A stretch of 7,925 nucleotides of DNA from Gammaproteobacteria bacterium (GCA_027295975.1 JAPUJX010000268.1:1-7925), one strand, 5' to 3'; positions 1 through 7,652 are shown, counted from the stretch's first letter. Program-made: numbers and translations. Notes: generated by a model from the sequence alone, not told the origin.

Positions 1-1911
1 GGCAAACTGGCGTCCGGTTGTAACCGATGGGGATACCCTGACGGTAATGCGGGCAGTGTGCTCCTCGGTGAGTTCGGTTCGAACCATGCGGCTGTCTTCC
101 GGTAACCGGCCAACCTCGGAAAGAACTGCGAGCAGGCTGCCGTTGCTCGCCTGCTCGAGAAGCGACTCGATGCCCTCGACAACACGGGCCGTGGACTCCA
201 CCCGTTGTCCGGAACGTCCGATGATTCGCAGCGAGAACTGACGTGGGTCGGCAGACGGAAAAAGCTCGGTACCGAGGCCAATGAGTCCCCACGAACTCAA
301 GCTTGCAAGGACTATTGCCGCGGAAACGGTCAGGCCTGGACGGCGAAGCGAGGCACGCACGAGATCTTCGAGCTTCCTGCGATAGCGGGGAAGGGTACGT
401 GCGGTTTCCGGCTGAGCGGGCATGAACCATCTGGCAAGCGCCGGGATGAGCAACATGGCGACCCCAAGAGAAGCGAGCAGCGAAACCACCACCGTAAAAG
501 CGATGCCTTCGATAAGTCGTGCCGCCATTCCTTCGACAAACAGAACGGGTAGGAAAACGACACATGTGGTCAAGGTGGATGCCGTTATCGCCCCCGCCAC
601 CTGGCCGGTGCCGGTTGCCGCGGCCGTTTCGGGTGATTCACCCTCCGTCAGCTGCCGATAGATGCTCTCGACCACGACAATGGCGTTGTCTACCAACATT
701 CCCGCTCCGAGCGCGAGTCCGGCGAGGGTGACGATGTTCAGACTATGGGAACTGAATCGCATCAGAAAAAGCGTTGCCAGGATTGAAACCGGAACCGCCG
801 CCGTGATGACCAGCGTCGCACCGGCGGAGCGCAGGAAAATGGCCAGAACCACTATGGCCAGTAAAAGCCCCAGACTGGCGGCGGACTGCAAATCCGCCAG
901 GGCATCCACAATGAGCGCCGCGTCGTCGCTCACCTCCGTAAGCCGTACGCCGGGAAGGTCTTCTGCCAATCCGACCATCGCCGCCCGAACGGTTTTCGAG
1001 ACTTCGACGGTGTTTGCCCCCGCTTCCTTGTAAATCGCCAGACCCACACCCTCAATCCCGTTGACGCGCACGAGATGATCGATCTCCTGGTCGACGACCT
1101 GCACCGTGCCAATGTCGGAGATCCGTATCGCCTGTCGGCCCCCGTCGCTGCCGTTGATGTACCGCACAACCACCCGTTCGATATCTTGAGGATGGCGGAA
1201 GCGAGCCATGCCTCGTACGAGATAAACGTCCGCGCCTTCTTCGAGGGTGCCAGCGGAGATATCGACGTTCTCGGCGACGAGCCGTTGCTCCACGGCAGCC
1301 AGGGTGATGTCGAAAGCCTCGAGGCGGTAAGGGTCCAATTTGACGCGGATTTCTTTGTCCCGCCCACCGGTCACCCATACCTCGGCGACGCCGGTGAGTT
1401 GTTCGAGGCCGGGAGCCACCTGGCGGTGCGCCAGACGCCTGAGCTCGGCAAGATCGGGTTGACCGTCGGGGGCGGTGAGCCCGAAGGTGAGAACCGGTGC
1501 CTGGCGGGGATCAAAACGCCTCACCAGTACCTCGTCGACCGCAGGGTCGGCGGCCATGGGGCCAACCGCTTTCTGAACGTCAACGAGCCCCAGCTCCAGA
1601 TTGGCACCCCAGTCGAATATTACCGTAGCCACCAGTTGCCCGGTCCGCGCGACCTGGGAAATCTCACGAATGCCGCGTACGGTAAACAACCGTTGTTCGA
1701 GTTGTTCACCGTAAATACGTTCCATCTCGGTGGGTGGGCGATCACCGGAACGCAACGAAACCGCCACGGTCGGACTCTGCAGATCGGGGAGTAAATCAAC
1801 CGGTAGCTGCTGCAATGCGAGGTAGCCGACCAGTCCTACCGCCACGGCGAGAACGGTGATGGCAACGGGACGACGCGTGCCGAGCGTCGCAACCGAATTA
1901 GCCAGGGTCAA
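1..1911 (-). CDS. RND-family efflux pump inner-membrane subunit (HAE-type), 3' end beyond the left edge
   Basis: The frame is open from 1911 to the window edge and gives 637 residues; family members are about 1030-1050, so roughly the last 400 are missing. These proteins are proton-driven, trimeric inner-membrane pumps that work with a periplasmic adaptor and an outer-membrane channel. Visible in order: TM1 at about 16-34, followed by the typical LPVDLLPD; a periplasmic porter domain at about 40-335, with GVAEVWVTGG near 174 and KEAGANTVEV near 295; TM2-TM6 at about 345-491; the start of the second repeat with a TM at about 526-547. TM4 carries GAGMLVDNAIVVVES, with Asp408 at the proton-relay position (AcrB Asp407) and Asn at the next position, as in many HAE homologues; this is not the metal-pump (CusA) version. 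The TTG start at 1911 overlaps the adaptor stop (TTGA), gives a normal RND N terminus (MTLANSV), and follows a GGTGATC ribosome-binding match. No ATG or GTG lies upstream before an in-frame stop. The substrate is unknown. Confidence 0.95.
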   Translation of the reverse strand, partial: MTLANSVATLGTRRPVAITVLAVAVGLVGYLALQQLPVDLLPDLQSPTVAVSLRSGDRPPTEMERIYGEQLEQRLFTVRGIREISQVARTGQLVATVIFDWGANLELGLVDVQKAVGPMAADPAVDEVLVRRFDPRQAPVLTFGLTAPDGQPDLAELRRLAHRQVAPGLEQLTGVAEVWVTGGRDKEIRVKLDPYRLEAFDITLAAVEQRLVAENVDISAGTLEEGADVYLVRGMARFRHPQDIERVVVRYINGSDGGRQAIRISDIGTVQVVDQEIDHLVRVNGIEGVGLAIYKEAGANTVEVSKTVRAAMVGLAEDLPGVRLTEVSDDAALIVDALADLQSAASLGLLLAIVVLAIFLRSAGATLVITAAVPVSILATLFLMRFSSHSLNIVTLAGLALGAGMLVDNAIVVVESIYRQLTEGESPETAAATGTGQVAGAITASTLTTCVVFLPVLFVEGMAARLIEGIAFTVVVSLLASLGVAMLLIPALARWFMPAQPETARTLPRYRRKLEDLVRASLRRPGLTVSAAIVLASLSSWGLIGLGTELFPSADPRQFSLRIIGRSGQRVESTARVVEGIESLLEQASNGSLLAVLSEVGRLPEDSRMVRTELTEEHTARITVRVSPSVTTGRQFA

Positions 1912-2984
1912 GGGCTGATCACCCGCACCCGGGTCCCGTCAGTGAGAGTTTCGAGCCCGCGCACGACAACGCGTTCACCGGGTAGGACACCTGCGATCAC
2001 TTCGAACTGATCATCGTCACTCAAGCCGAGGGAGACGGCCCGGCGCACGGCCCGTTGCCCGTCGATCACGAACACCACGCTCTGCCCGGCTCGCTGGGTG
2101 ACGGAGTCCCGCGGTACCACGGCGACATCTTCACGTTGTTCGGCGATGATCGCCGCCTCCACGAACATACCGGGACGTAAAAAGCGCTGTGAATTGTCGA
2201 CTTCGACCTCGGCGCGGAAAGTGTGGGTCTGGGGATCCATGGAAGGTGACAGACGCAGAATCTTGCCGTTTATGGTCATGTTCTCGAACGCGTAGTGGCG
2301 GATACGGACAGTCTGGCCTGGACGAACCCGTGCCAGTTCGGGACCTACCAGGTCGATGTCGGCTATTAGGCTGTCAATCTGTGCGATCCGAGCCACCTCG
2401 AAACCGAAATTGACCTTCTGCCCATCGGCAACCGGACGGCCGTTTTCGTCTCGTGCCAATGCGAGCACAATCCCGGCGATCGGGGTGACGATATGCGTCC
2501 TCTCGAAAACACGTTCGCTCGTTTCGAAATCATGCAGCGCGTCTTCGTACCTTGCCCGGGCCTGCCATACATTTTCTTCCGCGATCAGTTGACGTTTGAA
2601 AAGTTCCTGGCGGCGTTCCATCTCCTGTTTTGCAGATTCGAGATGACGTTTGGTCGCATCGAGCCTTGCGGCAAGGCGCGCATCCTCACCGGTAACCTTC
2701 GCAATGAGTTGTCCACTCGTGACGCTCGAACCTTCCACCAGTCGGAGGCCGGCGTCATCGTGTCCCAGAATCAGAAAACCTGGCGTCTCGACGCTCAGGA
2801 TAACGCTTTCTCGAGTTCGTAACGTGCCCGTTGTGATGATGCGGTCTTCGATGTCGTCCGTTCCAACGATGTCTACCTCCACGGGAATACGGAACTCTAC
2901 CTGGGCCGTATTTGTGCTGCCGCCACATCCCGCCACGGTCAGAAAAAGCAGAAAAAGGGCGGGCGTGTGCAGTCGCGAGTTCAT
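1908..2984 (-). CDS. RND periplasmic adaptor (membrane-fusion protein, HlyD/AcrA-like), lipoprotein
   Basis: 358 residues from ATG. Such proteins bridge the RND pump to an outer-membrane channel across the periplasm. The N terminus has Arg5, a hydrophobic stretch at about 9-18, and a lipobox VAGC with the acylated Cys at 20. An N-terminal beta/lipoyl half is at about 55-100. A short alpha-hairpin rich in Glu, Arg and Gln spans about 101-160. The second lipoyl half includes THIVTPIAGIV (163-173). A beta-barrel lies at about 200-280, with RPGQTVRI and the hallmark LRPGMFVEA (269-277). The membrane-proximal domain covers about 285-355, with VVPRDSV and GLETLTDGTRV. Length is normal for the family. 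ATG at 2984 is preferred because AGGA (2992-2995) lies 7 bases before it; a TTG codon directly upstream at 2987 is the alternative start and adds one residue. The gene begins 12 bp after the permease-fusion stop and overlaps the RND start, so it is the adaptor of that pump. Gly follows the lipid Cys. Confidence 0.95.
   Translation of the reverse strand: MNSRLHTPALFLLFLTVAGCGGSTNTAQVEFRIPVEVDIVGTDDIEDRIITTGTLRTRESVILSVETPGFLILGHDDAGLRLVEGSSVTSGQLIAKVTGEDARLAARLDATKRHLESAKQEMERRQELFKRQLIAEENVWQARARYEDALHDFETSERVFERTHIVTPIAGIVLALARDENGRPVADGQKVNFGFEVARIAQIDSLIADIDLVGPELARVRPGQTVRIRHYAFENMTINGKILRLSPSMDPQTHTFRAEVEVDNSQRFLRPGMFVEAAIIAEQREDVAVVPRDSVTQRAGQSVVFVIDGQRAVRRAVSLGLSDDDQFEVIAGVLPGERVVVRGLETLTDGTRVRVISP
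1917..1923 (-). promoter_or_regulatory. Ribosome binding site for the RND pump
   Basis: On the minus strand GGTGATC matches seven bases of the full anti-Shine-Dalgarno complement (the right part of GGAGGTGATC) and lies 5 bases before TTG at 1911, inside the last codons of the adaptor gene. It supports the TTG start and coupled translation. Confidence 0.5.
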
Positions 2985-2991
2985 CAACCGA

Positions 2992-2995
2992 TCCT
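2992..2995 (-). promoter_or_regulatory. Ribosome binding site for the adaptor gene
   Basis: AGGA on the minus strand, starting 1 base after the TAG stop (2997-2999) of the upstream permease fusion and 7 bases before ATG at 2984. It favours ATG over the adjacent TTG, which would leave only 4 bases of spacing. Confidence 0.5.
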
Positions 2996-2996
2996 A

Positions 2997-5900
2997 CTAT
3001 TTTCTGCTTATTTGTGGCTGGGAAAGGAAGGGTCGCCAGCGAATGGCGTCCGCAATGATCACGTTACCCGAGGTTTCGTCCGTGACCACAACCTGGGTTT
3101 CACCCTGGTGGAGGTCAAACTGACCAAGATCGTTCCATCCGGGCTCGGCCGCCGAAGCGTCGAATTCGAGGGGGTAGGTTAGTCCTCCGGCCAACAGGCG
3201 CAGATTGTATTTGCCGAGATCCAACGTGAACAGCGGCGCTCCGGGGCTGTTGGCGGTCGTTTTTTCGACGTGATCTCGTTCGGGAAGATGATACGCGAGT
3301 TGCCAGCGTCCGGTATGTGGCAGGTCGGCCGTGAAAACGGCACGTCCGTCACCCGTTCCACTCTTCACAAGGGCCATGGTCCGCCGGTATTTTCCGTAAC
3401 TCGATGGTGATTCGCTGCTCCGGCTCCACACCGCCGGTGGCCCGAACATGGCCTGAAATTCGGGTAACCCCTGATCCATATCGACTTGAGGCTGGAACCA
3501 CGTCGACTCGGCTCCTTGCGAGGCTCGCTGCCCGTCAGAGGTAACGGAGAAACCTTCGTCCAGATCGTCGATCACTATGTCTGCCTGGAAGCCCGAAGAG
3601 TTTGGTTCCCAGAAGCTCGGTTGAGCACCGCTGAACGGTTCGTCCGTCTCGTTGGCCTGCTCATCGATTCTGGGTAACGGTAACCGCGCATCCTGCCGAT
3701 TGAGCGCAAGATATGGCATCAACCACAACTCGGTTGGTGGAGCCGTGGTCACAATACCGACTTCCTTCGACTGGTGTCCCGCGAACCGTATCGGCTGGGT
3801 TTTCTCCCACCGCTGATCGGTGTTGCCAGATCCGGCTCCTGGAGTCGTCGCGTACCGCATACGCATCAGCCCCGGGGTCGGTTCGTCGTTACGCACGTGA
3901 ACGCGCGTCTGATACCGGGGCAGCCCATCTTTGTCAGCCAACCGGACAACGGTTACCGGTGAGGTGAGAAAACCCGGCAGCGCAGTAACGTTCAGCCAGT
4001 CGCCGATGAGCGGTTCGAGGTCCGCGTCGAGATCCATGGCAACTCGTTCCAGATCGTCAGCGGTGAAATGACCGCCCCGATAGCGAGCGAGAAGCTCGGT
4101 CAACAGCGCGGCCGTCTTCCTGCGCCCCAGACCATCGAAAATCGAGTTCGCGATTGCCTGGCTTTTGAGGGTCATCACGTTGAGAGCCTGCTTGGGGTTG
4201 TCGGTGGGGGTAAGCGCGATCAGCGAAGTGCCCAATGCTCGATCCCAGACCGAAGGTTTGTCCACGGCGGCTCGAATCACCGCATCAACGATGGAGTCGG
4301 TGCGACCCGAGGTAATATCCGTCATTGTCTGACCGATCAGAAAGCCGAGTTGCTGATTGAATTCATGAGCCGAGAAGAAACCCCGCTTGCCGGTCAACAA
4401 CAGGTTGGTGAGTTCGTCGAGAACAAAATTGATGGCCAGCGCACCCTCACCCGCAGCGGAGGTCTGGAAAAGCAGAAAGTTGCGCGAAACCCCTAAAAAC
4501 AGATTGCCGCCGCTGAAATCGTTTTCAAAAAACCGTTCTATGGCGCCTACCTTGGCGCCAATAATTCCGCCTTCGCGATTCTCGAGGGTTTCGGGGTTCC
4601 GAAATTCCATCTCGAAACGCGACGTGGGGAAGCTTGTTTCGCGCAAGAGCATCATGCCGGGCATCGGCAGGATGGTATCCATGCGCCAGCCGCCGCCGTA
4701 ACCTCTGAGGTTGGCTGGTGATTCAACCAGAGAAAATCCACCGTAGGGATAAGAGAACCCCAAATCGCTCGCGTTGCCGAGCATCTCTTCGAGGCGATCG
4801 GCGATTGCGGCACCGGCGTCCGCGAAGAGCGCGAGATTTCGGCGGTGTTCCGGGTGTAAAAGCACTTCGAACTCTACCCCGGCAACTTCCACCGCGCGAC
4901 GTTCGAAATGTGACGCCATCAGGCCGACGCCAGGCAGTGGAGCACGCGGGCGAAATCGAAATCTATCTCCCCCGGCGTCCGTGTCGACTACCTCTCGACG
5001 CCCCGGTCCGGCGACCAGCCAACCGGCGGGCACTTCAACTTCGAGATCGAGTTCGAAATAGTCGGCTGGGCGGGTGCGCGCATCACTGCCCGGTACGTCG
5101 CTGCCGGGATGAGGCAGCCATCGGCTGCCCGGTGTCAACGCGACATAACGCGCATCGAATGTACTGACATCGGTTCCCAGGATCGCAAGCTGCGCGTCGG
5201 CCACCGTCCCCTGGTTCAAGTTGATCGCAGAATCGAGATAACCAAATGTGGTGTCCGGGCTTCCCGATGCAACCAGTTTCACCAGGGTTTCCGCATCGGG
5301 AGCCAGAGGGGCCTTTAGCATGATTTCGAGGAGACCGGATGACTGCGTCCAGCGCAGGTTTTCGCCACCGACGGAAATACGTTCCACGGTGAGGCCGGGA
5401 TTGAACGTAAACAGGAGGACTTCGAGTGGTTTGTCTGGCGGCGCCTTCAAGCGGATCTGGAGATCGAGTCCGAGGCGGCTGCCTGGTTCCATGAGAACCG
5501 AGCCGCCGATTGCCAACAGGTCGGAGCGCGGTTCACCCTGACGTGCCTGATGGTCGAGAAGCCACGTGTTGCGCTGGTGATTATCGTCAATCGCCTGGAA
5601 CGCCTGGATACCGACAAAGATGCCGGCCAGGGTTACCAGGCCAGCGCCAATGCTCACCCGACGCGCTTTCGAACCGTCATCGGGGCGCGGATGGAAAGCC
5701 GTGGCAAGAACCAGGAATGCTGCCGCGAGAATCAACATCGACAGACGTTGCAGGATTTCGCCGTTGGTAATGAAAGACGGCGTCAGGTCAGATGCAATTC
5801 CGGCGGGGAACACGCTGAGTATTCCCTGCAGGTAAACGGGCAGTTGCGTGACACCCCAGAGCTGGAGACCAAAAAGCGCTAGCGCGGCGACCGCCACGAG

Positions 5901-6455
5901 CAGACGGTTCCCGATCAGCACGGCAAGCAACACGACGACCGAACACCACATGGCAAAAGTCCCAAGCGCATAAAACGTGAAGTTCGCAAGAGAATAAGGC
6001 TCGACGGGCTCACCGATGGGTAGGTCGAGTGACATTGCGGCGACCCCGAAGGTCTGCACGATCAACCCGACGACGAGAACCGGGATCCACGCCATCACGA
6101 CGATCCCGAGGGTGCGGCCGGTGAGGAATTCGGCGTTGGACACCGGTCGGGAGTCGAGTACTTCCGCCATACGTTCCCGCACATCGCGTGATCTGACGTC
6201 GAACGCCAGAAATATCAGCCCGATGACGAAGATGACCACCAGGTACAGACCAATAATCGTCATCAGATAACGCGGCCCCAAGGAACCGATCGTGGCCGAG
6301 AACCGTGAAGCGAAACCATGCATTGCGGCATACTGCAGGTAGATGAGGAAGGAGACGAGTACCGACAGCACGGCAAAAACCCAGTAGCGAGCCAGGCGGC
6401 GCGTGGAACGGATCTCCGCGCGCGCGATGGCGAGAACCACGGGTTGGCGCATCAC
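2997..6455 (-). CDS. ABC-2-type permease fused to a degenerate M1-aminopeptidase-like region and a C-terminal golvesin/Xly-type domain
   Basis: 1152 residues. An N-terminal membrane domain has hydrophobic segments at about 24-42, 63-85, 116-137, 158-181, 183-201, 238-255 and 268-289. The cytoplasmic loop RERMAEVLDSRPVSNAEF (93-110) is typical of ABC-2 permeases. The rest is probably periplasmic. Residues about 320-525 look like the beta-rich N-terminal part of M1 peptidases. YPYGGFSLVESP (569-580) sits where M1 enzymes have the strand before GAMEN, but GAMEN reads GGGWR here and no HExxH exists anywhere in the protein. GEGALAINF (669-677) resembles the NEGFA segment. RYRGGHFTADDLERVA (791-806) and GDWLNVTALPGF (818-829) match the M1 helical end. 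Residues about 958-1142 form a golvesin/Xly-like beta domain: DDLDEGFSV, SYGKYRR, DLPHTGRWQLAYHLPE, WNDLGQFDL, VIIADAIRWRP. ABC permease/M1 fusions beside an ABC ATPase are a known family. The GTG start at 6455 overlaps the ATPase stop by 4 bp, with AAGG 8 bases upstream; ATG at 6452 is the alternative. The substrate is unknown. Confidence 0.88.
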   Translation of the reverse strand: MMRQPVVLAIARAEIRSTRRLARYWVFAVLSVLVSFLIYLQYAAMHGFASRFSATIGSLGPRYLMTIIGLYLVVIFVIGLIFLAFDVRSRDVRERMAEVLDSRPVSNAEFLTGRTLGIVVMAWIPVLVVGLIVQTFGVAAMSLDLPIGEPVEPYSLANFTFYALGTFAMWCSVVVLLAVLIGNRLLVAVAALALFGLQLWGVTQLPVYLQGILSVFPAGIASDLTPSFITNGEILQRLSMLILAAAFLVLATAFHPRPDDGSKARRVSIGAGLVTLAGIFVGIQAFQAIDDNHQRNTWLLDHQARQGEPRSDLLAIGGSVLMEPGSRLGLDLQIRLKAPPDKPLEVLLFTFNPGLTVERISVGGENLRWTQSSGLLEIMLKAPLAPDAETLVKLVASGSPDTTFGYLDSAINLNQGTVADAQLAILGTDVSTFDARYVALTPGSRWLPHPGSDVPGSDARTRPADYFELDLEVEVPAGWLVAGPGRREVVDTDAGGDRFRFRPRAPLPGVGLMASHFERRAVEVAGVEFEVLLHPEHRRNLALFADAGAAIADRLEEMLGNASDLGFSYPYGGFSLVESPANLRGYGGGWRMDTILPMPGMMLLRETSFPTSRFEMEFRNPETLENREGGIIGAKVGAIERFFENDFSGGNLFLGVSRNFLLFQTSAAGEGALAINFVLDELTNLLLTGKRGFFSAHEFNQQLGFLIGQTMTDITSGRTDSIVDAVIRAAVDKPSVWDRALGTSLIALTPTDNPKQALNVMTLKSQAIANSIFDGLGRRKTAALLTELLARYRGGHFTADDLERVAMDLDADLEPLIGDWLNVTALPGFLTSPVTVVRLADKDGLPRYQTRVHVRNDEPTPGLMRMRYATTPGAGSGNTDQRWEKTQPIRFAGHQSKEVGIVTTAPPTELWLMPYLALNRQDARLPLPRIDEQANETDEPFSGAQPSFWEPNSSGFQADIVIDDLDEGFSVTSDGQRASQGAESTWFQPQVDMDQGLPEFQAMFGPPAVWSRSSESPSSYGKYRRTMALVKSGTGDGRAVFTADLPHTGRWQLAYHLPERDHVEKTTANSPGAPLFTLDLGKYNLRLLAGGLTYPLEFDASAAEPGWNDLGQFDLHQGETQVVVTDETSGNVIIADAIRWRPFLSQPQISRK

Positions 6456-7432
6456 GTAACTTGCCTTTTCTCTGGCGAAGTCGCTTCGTCGGTGTGTTCG
6501 TCATCCTGTCTGGCTGCCGAGGTCCGGCCGCGCCCCGCCATGAATGCCATGTAACTCTCCTCCAGAGTAGGCTCGGCGACAGCAGTGGCTGACGGCGGCA
6601 GTTTGCCATCTTCCGACACACAACGAAGGGTCACCTGCCCGTTTGCCACACTTCGCGATACCACCTCGTGGCGACTTTCGATTGTTTCGGCCTCCACGGC
6701 GGAAGTGGAGATTTCGAAGACCCTGCCCTGTGCCTGGGCGAGTAGTCGCGGCGGTGGACCTTGAAATACGATTTGCCCGTCATCGAGCAGGGCAATTTCT
6801 TTGCAGGCAGCCCCCAGGTCGGCGACGATATGGGTAGACAGGAGAATCGTCCGCTCACGTCCGATGTCAGCCATCAACCGCCTGAAGCGAATTCGCTCTT
6901 CCGGGTCCAGACCCACGGTGGGTTCGTCGACCACCAGCACCTTTGGTTCGTGCACCAACGCCTGGGCAACCCCCAGGCGACGTACCATGCCACCCGAGAG
7001 TTTTTTCACCTTACGGTGAGCGACGTCGCCGAGACCCACCTGCTGCAATACTTCCGTCACCCGAACGCGGCGTTTTTTCTTGTCCAACATCCCCGAAAAT
7101 TGCGCCAGGGTATCGAGGACCTCCTCCACCCGGAATAGCCGCCAGCCGCCAAAGTCCTGAGGCAGATAACCCAGCAACTCGCGAACCGCGCGCCGTTCCC
7201 GGGTGACATCATGACCGCAAATCCTCACCCGACCCCCGGTAGGCTCGATCAGGGTGCAGATAATCCGCATCAGGGTACTTTTGCCCGCTCCATTAGGACC
7301 AAGTAAGCCGAACAACCCGATCCCGCAGGTCAAGTTGACCCCGTCGAGGGCGGCATGGCCACCCTTGTAGCTGTGGCGAAGATTCGTGATCTCGATGGCC
7401 GGAACCGATGTTGGACTGGCTGATTCTGTCAA
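6452..7432 (-). CDS. ABC transporter ATP-binding protein (ABC-2 exporter type)
   Basis: 326 residues. This is the cytoplasmic ATPase that should drive the downstream ABC-2-type permease. All nucleotide-binding elements are intact: an aromatic Tyr22 region before the core (A-loop area), Walker A GPNGAGKST (45-53), Q-loop Gln92 in YLPQDFG, signature LSGGM (145-149), Walker B VLVVDEP (165-171) with catalytic Glu170, D-loop GLDP (174-177), and switch His201 in STHI. After the core (about 1-225) there is a C-terminal extension, as in drug or lipid exporter ATPases, including the common EPTLEESYMAFM element (287-298). It ends in a hydrophilic, charged tail of about 25 residues. The TTG start at 7432 is supported by GGGAG six bases upstream; an in-frame TAA at 7448-7450 rules out any longer version. 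The stop overlaps the start of the permease fusion, so both were probably translated from one message. It is the first gene of the operon. Confidence 0.96.
   Translation of the reverse strand: MTESASPTSVPAIEITNLRHSYKGGHAALDGVNLTCGIGLFGLLGPNGAGKSTLMRIICTLIEPTGGRVRICGHDVTRERRAVRELLGYLPQDFGGWRLFRVEEVLDTLAQFSGMLDKKKRRVRVTEVLQQVGLGDVAHRKVKKLSGGMVRRLGVAQALVHEPKVLVVDEPTVGLDPEERIRFRRLMADIGRERTILLSTHIVADLGAACKEIALLDDGQIVFQGPPPRLLAQAQGRVFEISTSAVEAETIESRHEVVSRSVANGQVTLRCVSEDGKLPPSATAVAEPTLEESYMAFMAGRGRTSAARQDDEHTDEATSPEKRQVT
6464..6467 (-). promoter_or_regulatory. Ribosome binding site for the permease fusion
   Basis: AAGG on the minus strand, within the last codons of the ATPase gene, 8 bases before GTG at 6455 and 11 before ATG at 6452. 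The spacing slightly favours GTG and a GTGA stop/start overlap. The match is short. Confidence 0.35.
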
Positions 7433-7438
7433 GAAAAA

Positions 7439-7443
7439 CTCCC
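7439..7443 (-). promoter_or_regulatory. Ribosome binding site deciding the TTG start of the ATPase
   Basis: GGGAG on the minus strand, followed by the 6-base spacer TTTTTC and TTG at 7432. This strong site, together with the in-frame stop just upstream, fixes the unusual TTG start. Confidence 0.6.
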
Positions 7444-7531
7444 GCTCTTAATGGTTACGGCTCCGTCGAGAAGGTGTGCCGATTTGGACCCCAGTATCTC
7501 ACGAATACACCATGTGTTACGAAAATACCCA

Positions 7532-7556
7532 GGCAACCACAGAAGCTGGAGGTTCC
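7532..7556 (-). other. Possible stem-loop in the leader of the ABC/RND operon
   Basis: On the minus strand GGAACC pairs with GGTTgCC (one bulged G). Inside it, CAG pairs with CTG around a CTT loop. This gives about nine base pairs interrupted by a small internal loop. No T-run follows, so it is not an intrinsic terminator. It may be a leader structure or chance; I recognise no riboswitch. Confidence 0.2.
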
Positions 7557-7582
7557 TTCTCGCGGCACGTTTTACAGATCAG

Positions 7583-7607
7583 TACGCCGGATGGGGTGTT
7601 TTATTCC
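7583..7607 (-). promoter_or_regulatory. Candidate ECF-sigma-like promoter of the ABC/RND operon
   Basis: The 196 bp between the terminator and the ATPase start must hold the operon promoter if transcription starts locally. On the minus strand GGAAT (7603-7607) is separated by 16 bases from CGTA (7583-7586). This resembles the general ECF architecture (a GGAA-type -35 and a CGT-type -10 at 15-17 bp). Initiation near 7575 would leave a leader of about 140 bases. No convincing sigma-70 pair stands out in the stretch. This is pattern matching by eye. Confidence 0.3.
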
Positions 7608-7628
7608 ACACGGGGGTAACCCATGGGT

Positions 7629-7652
7629 AAAAAGGGGCGCATGGCGCCCCTT
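7629..7652 (-). terminator. Rho-independent terminator of the right-edge gene
   Basis: Read on the minus strand: AAGGGGCGC, loop CAT, GCGCCCCTT, then more T, giving a TTTTT run whose first two bases also belong to the stem. The stem is a perfect 9 bp with a GC-rich core and a 3-base loop. It begins 27 bases after the stop of the small Spy/CnrX-like gene (7680) and separates that unit from the downstream ABC/RND operon. On the plus strand the same stem is not followed by a T-run. Confidence 0.85.

Noticed and set aside
930..1367. A 145-codon minus-strand frame
   Set aside because: It is another frame of the same strand inside the RND gene. The RND frame runs open from 1911 to the window edge with conserved motifs.
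1075..1794. A 239-codon open frame on the plus strand
   Set aside because: It lies antisense to the RND pump porter domain, whose minus-strand translation shows clear family motifs throughout. Its own product looks like nothing I recognise; it is a shadow frame of GC-rich coding DNA.
4359..4373. HEFNQ (residues 697-701 of the permease fusion) as a peptidase zinc motif
   Set aside because: It lacks the second His of HExxH and lies after the NEGFA-like segment rather than before it, so it is in the wrong place for an M1 active site.
4068..4496. A 142-codon open frame on the plus strand
   Set aside because: Antisense to the M1-like part of the permease fusion, with no recognisable motif. The minus-strand frame is open for 1152 codons and explains the region.
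6010..6621. A 203-codon minus-strand frame spanning the ATPase/permease junction
   Set aside because: Arg/Pro-rich product without motifs, overlapping two well-supported genes in another frame.
7505..7519. Small palindrome ACAC-CAT-GTGT as a possible operator
   Set aside because: Only four base pairs per arm are exact and the flanks do not match; this could easily be chance.
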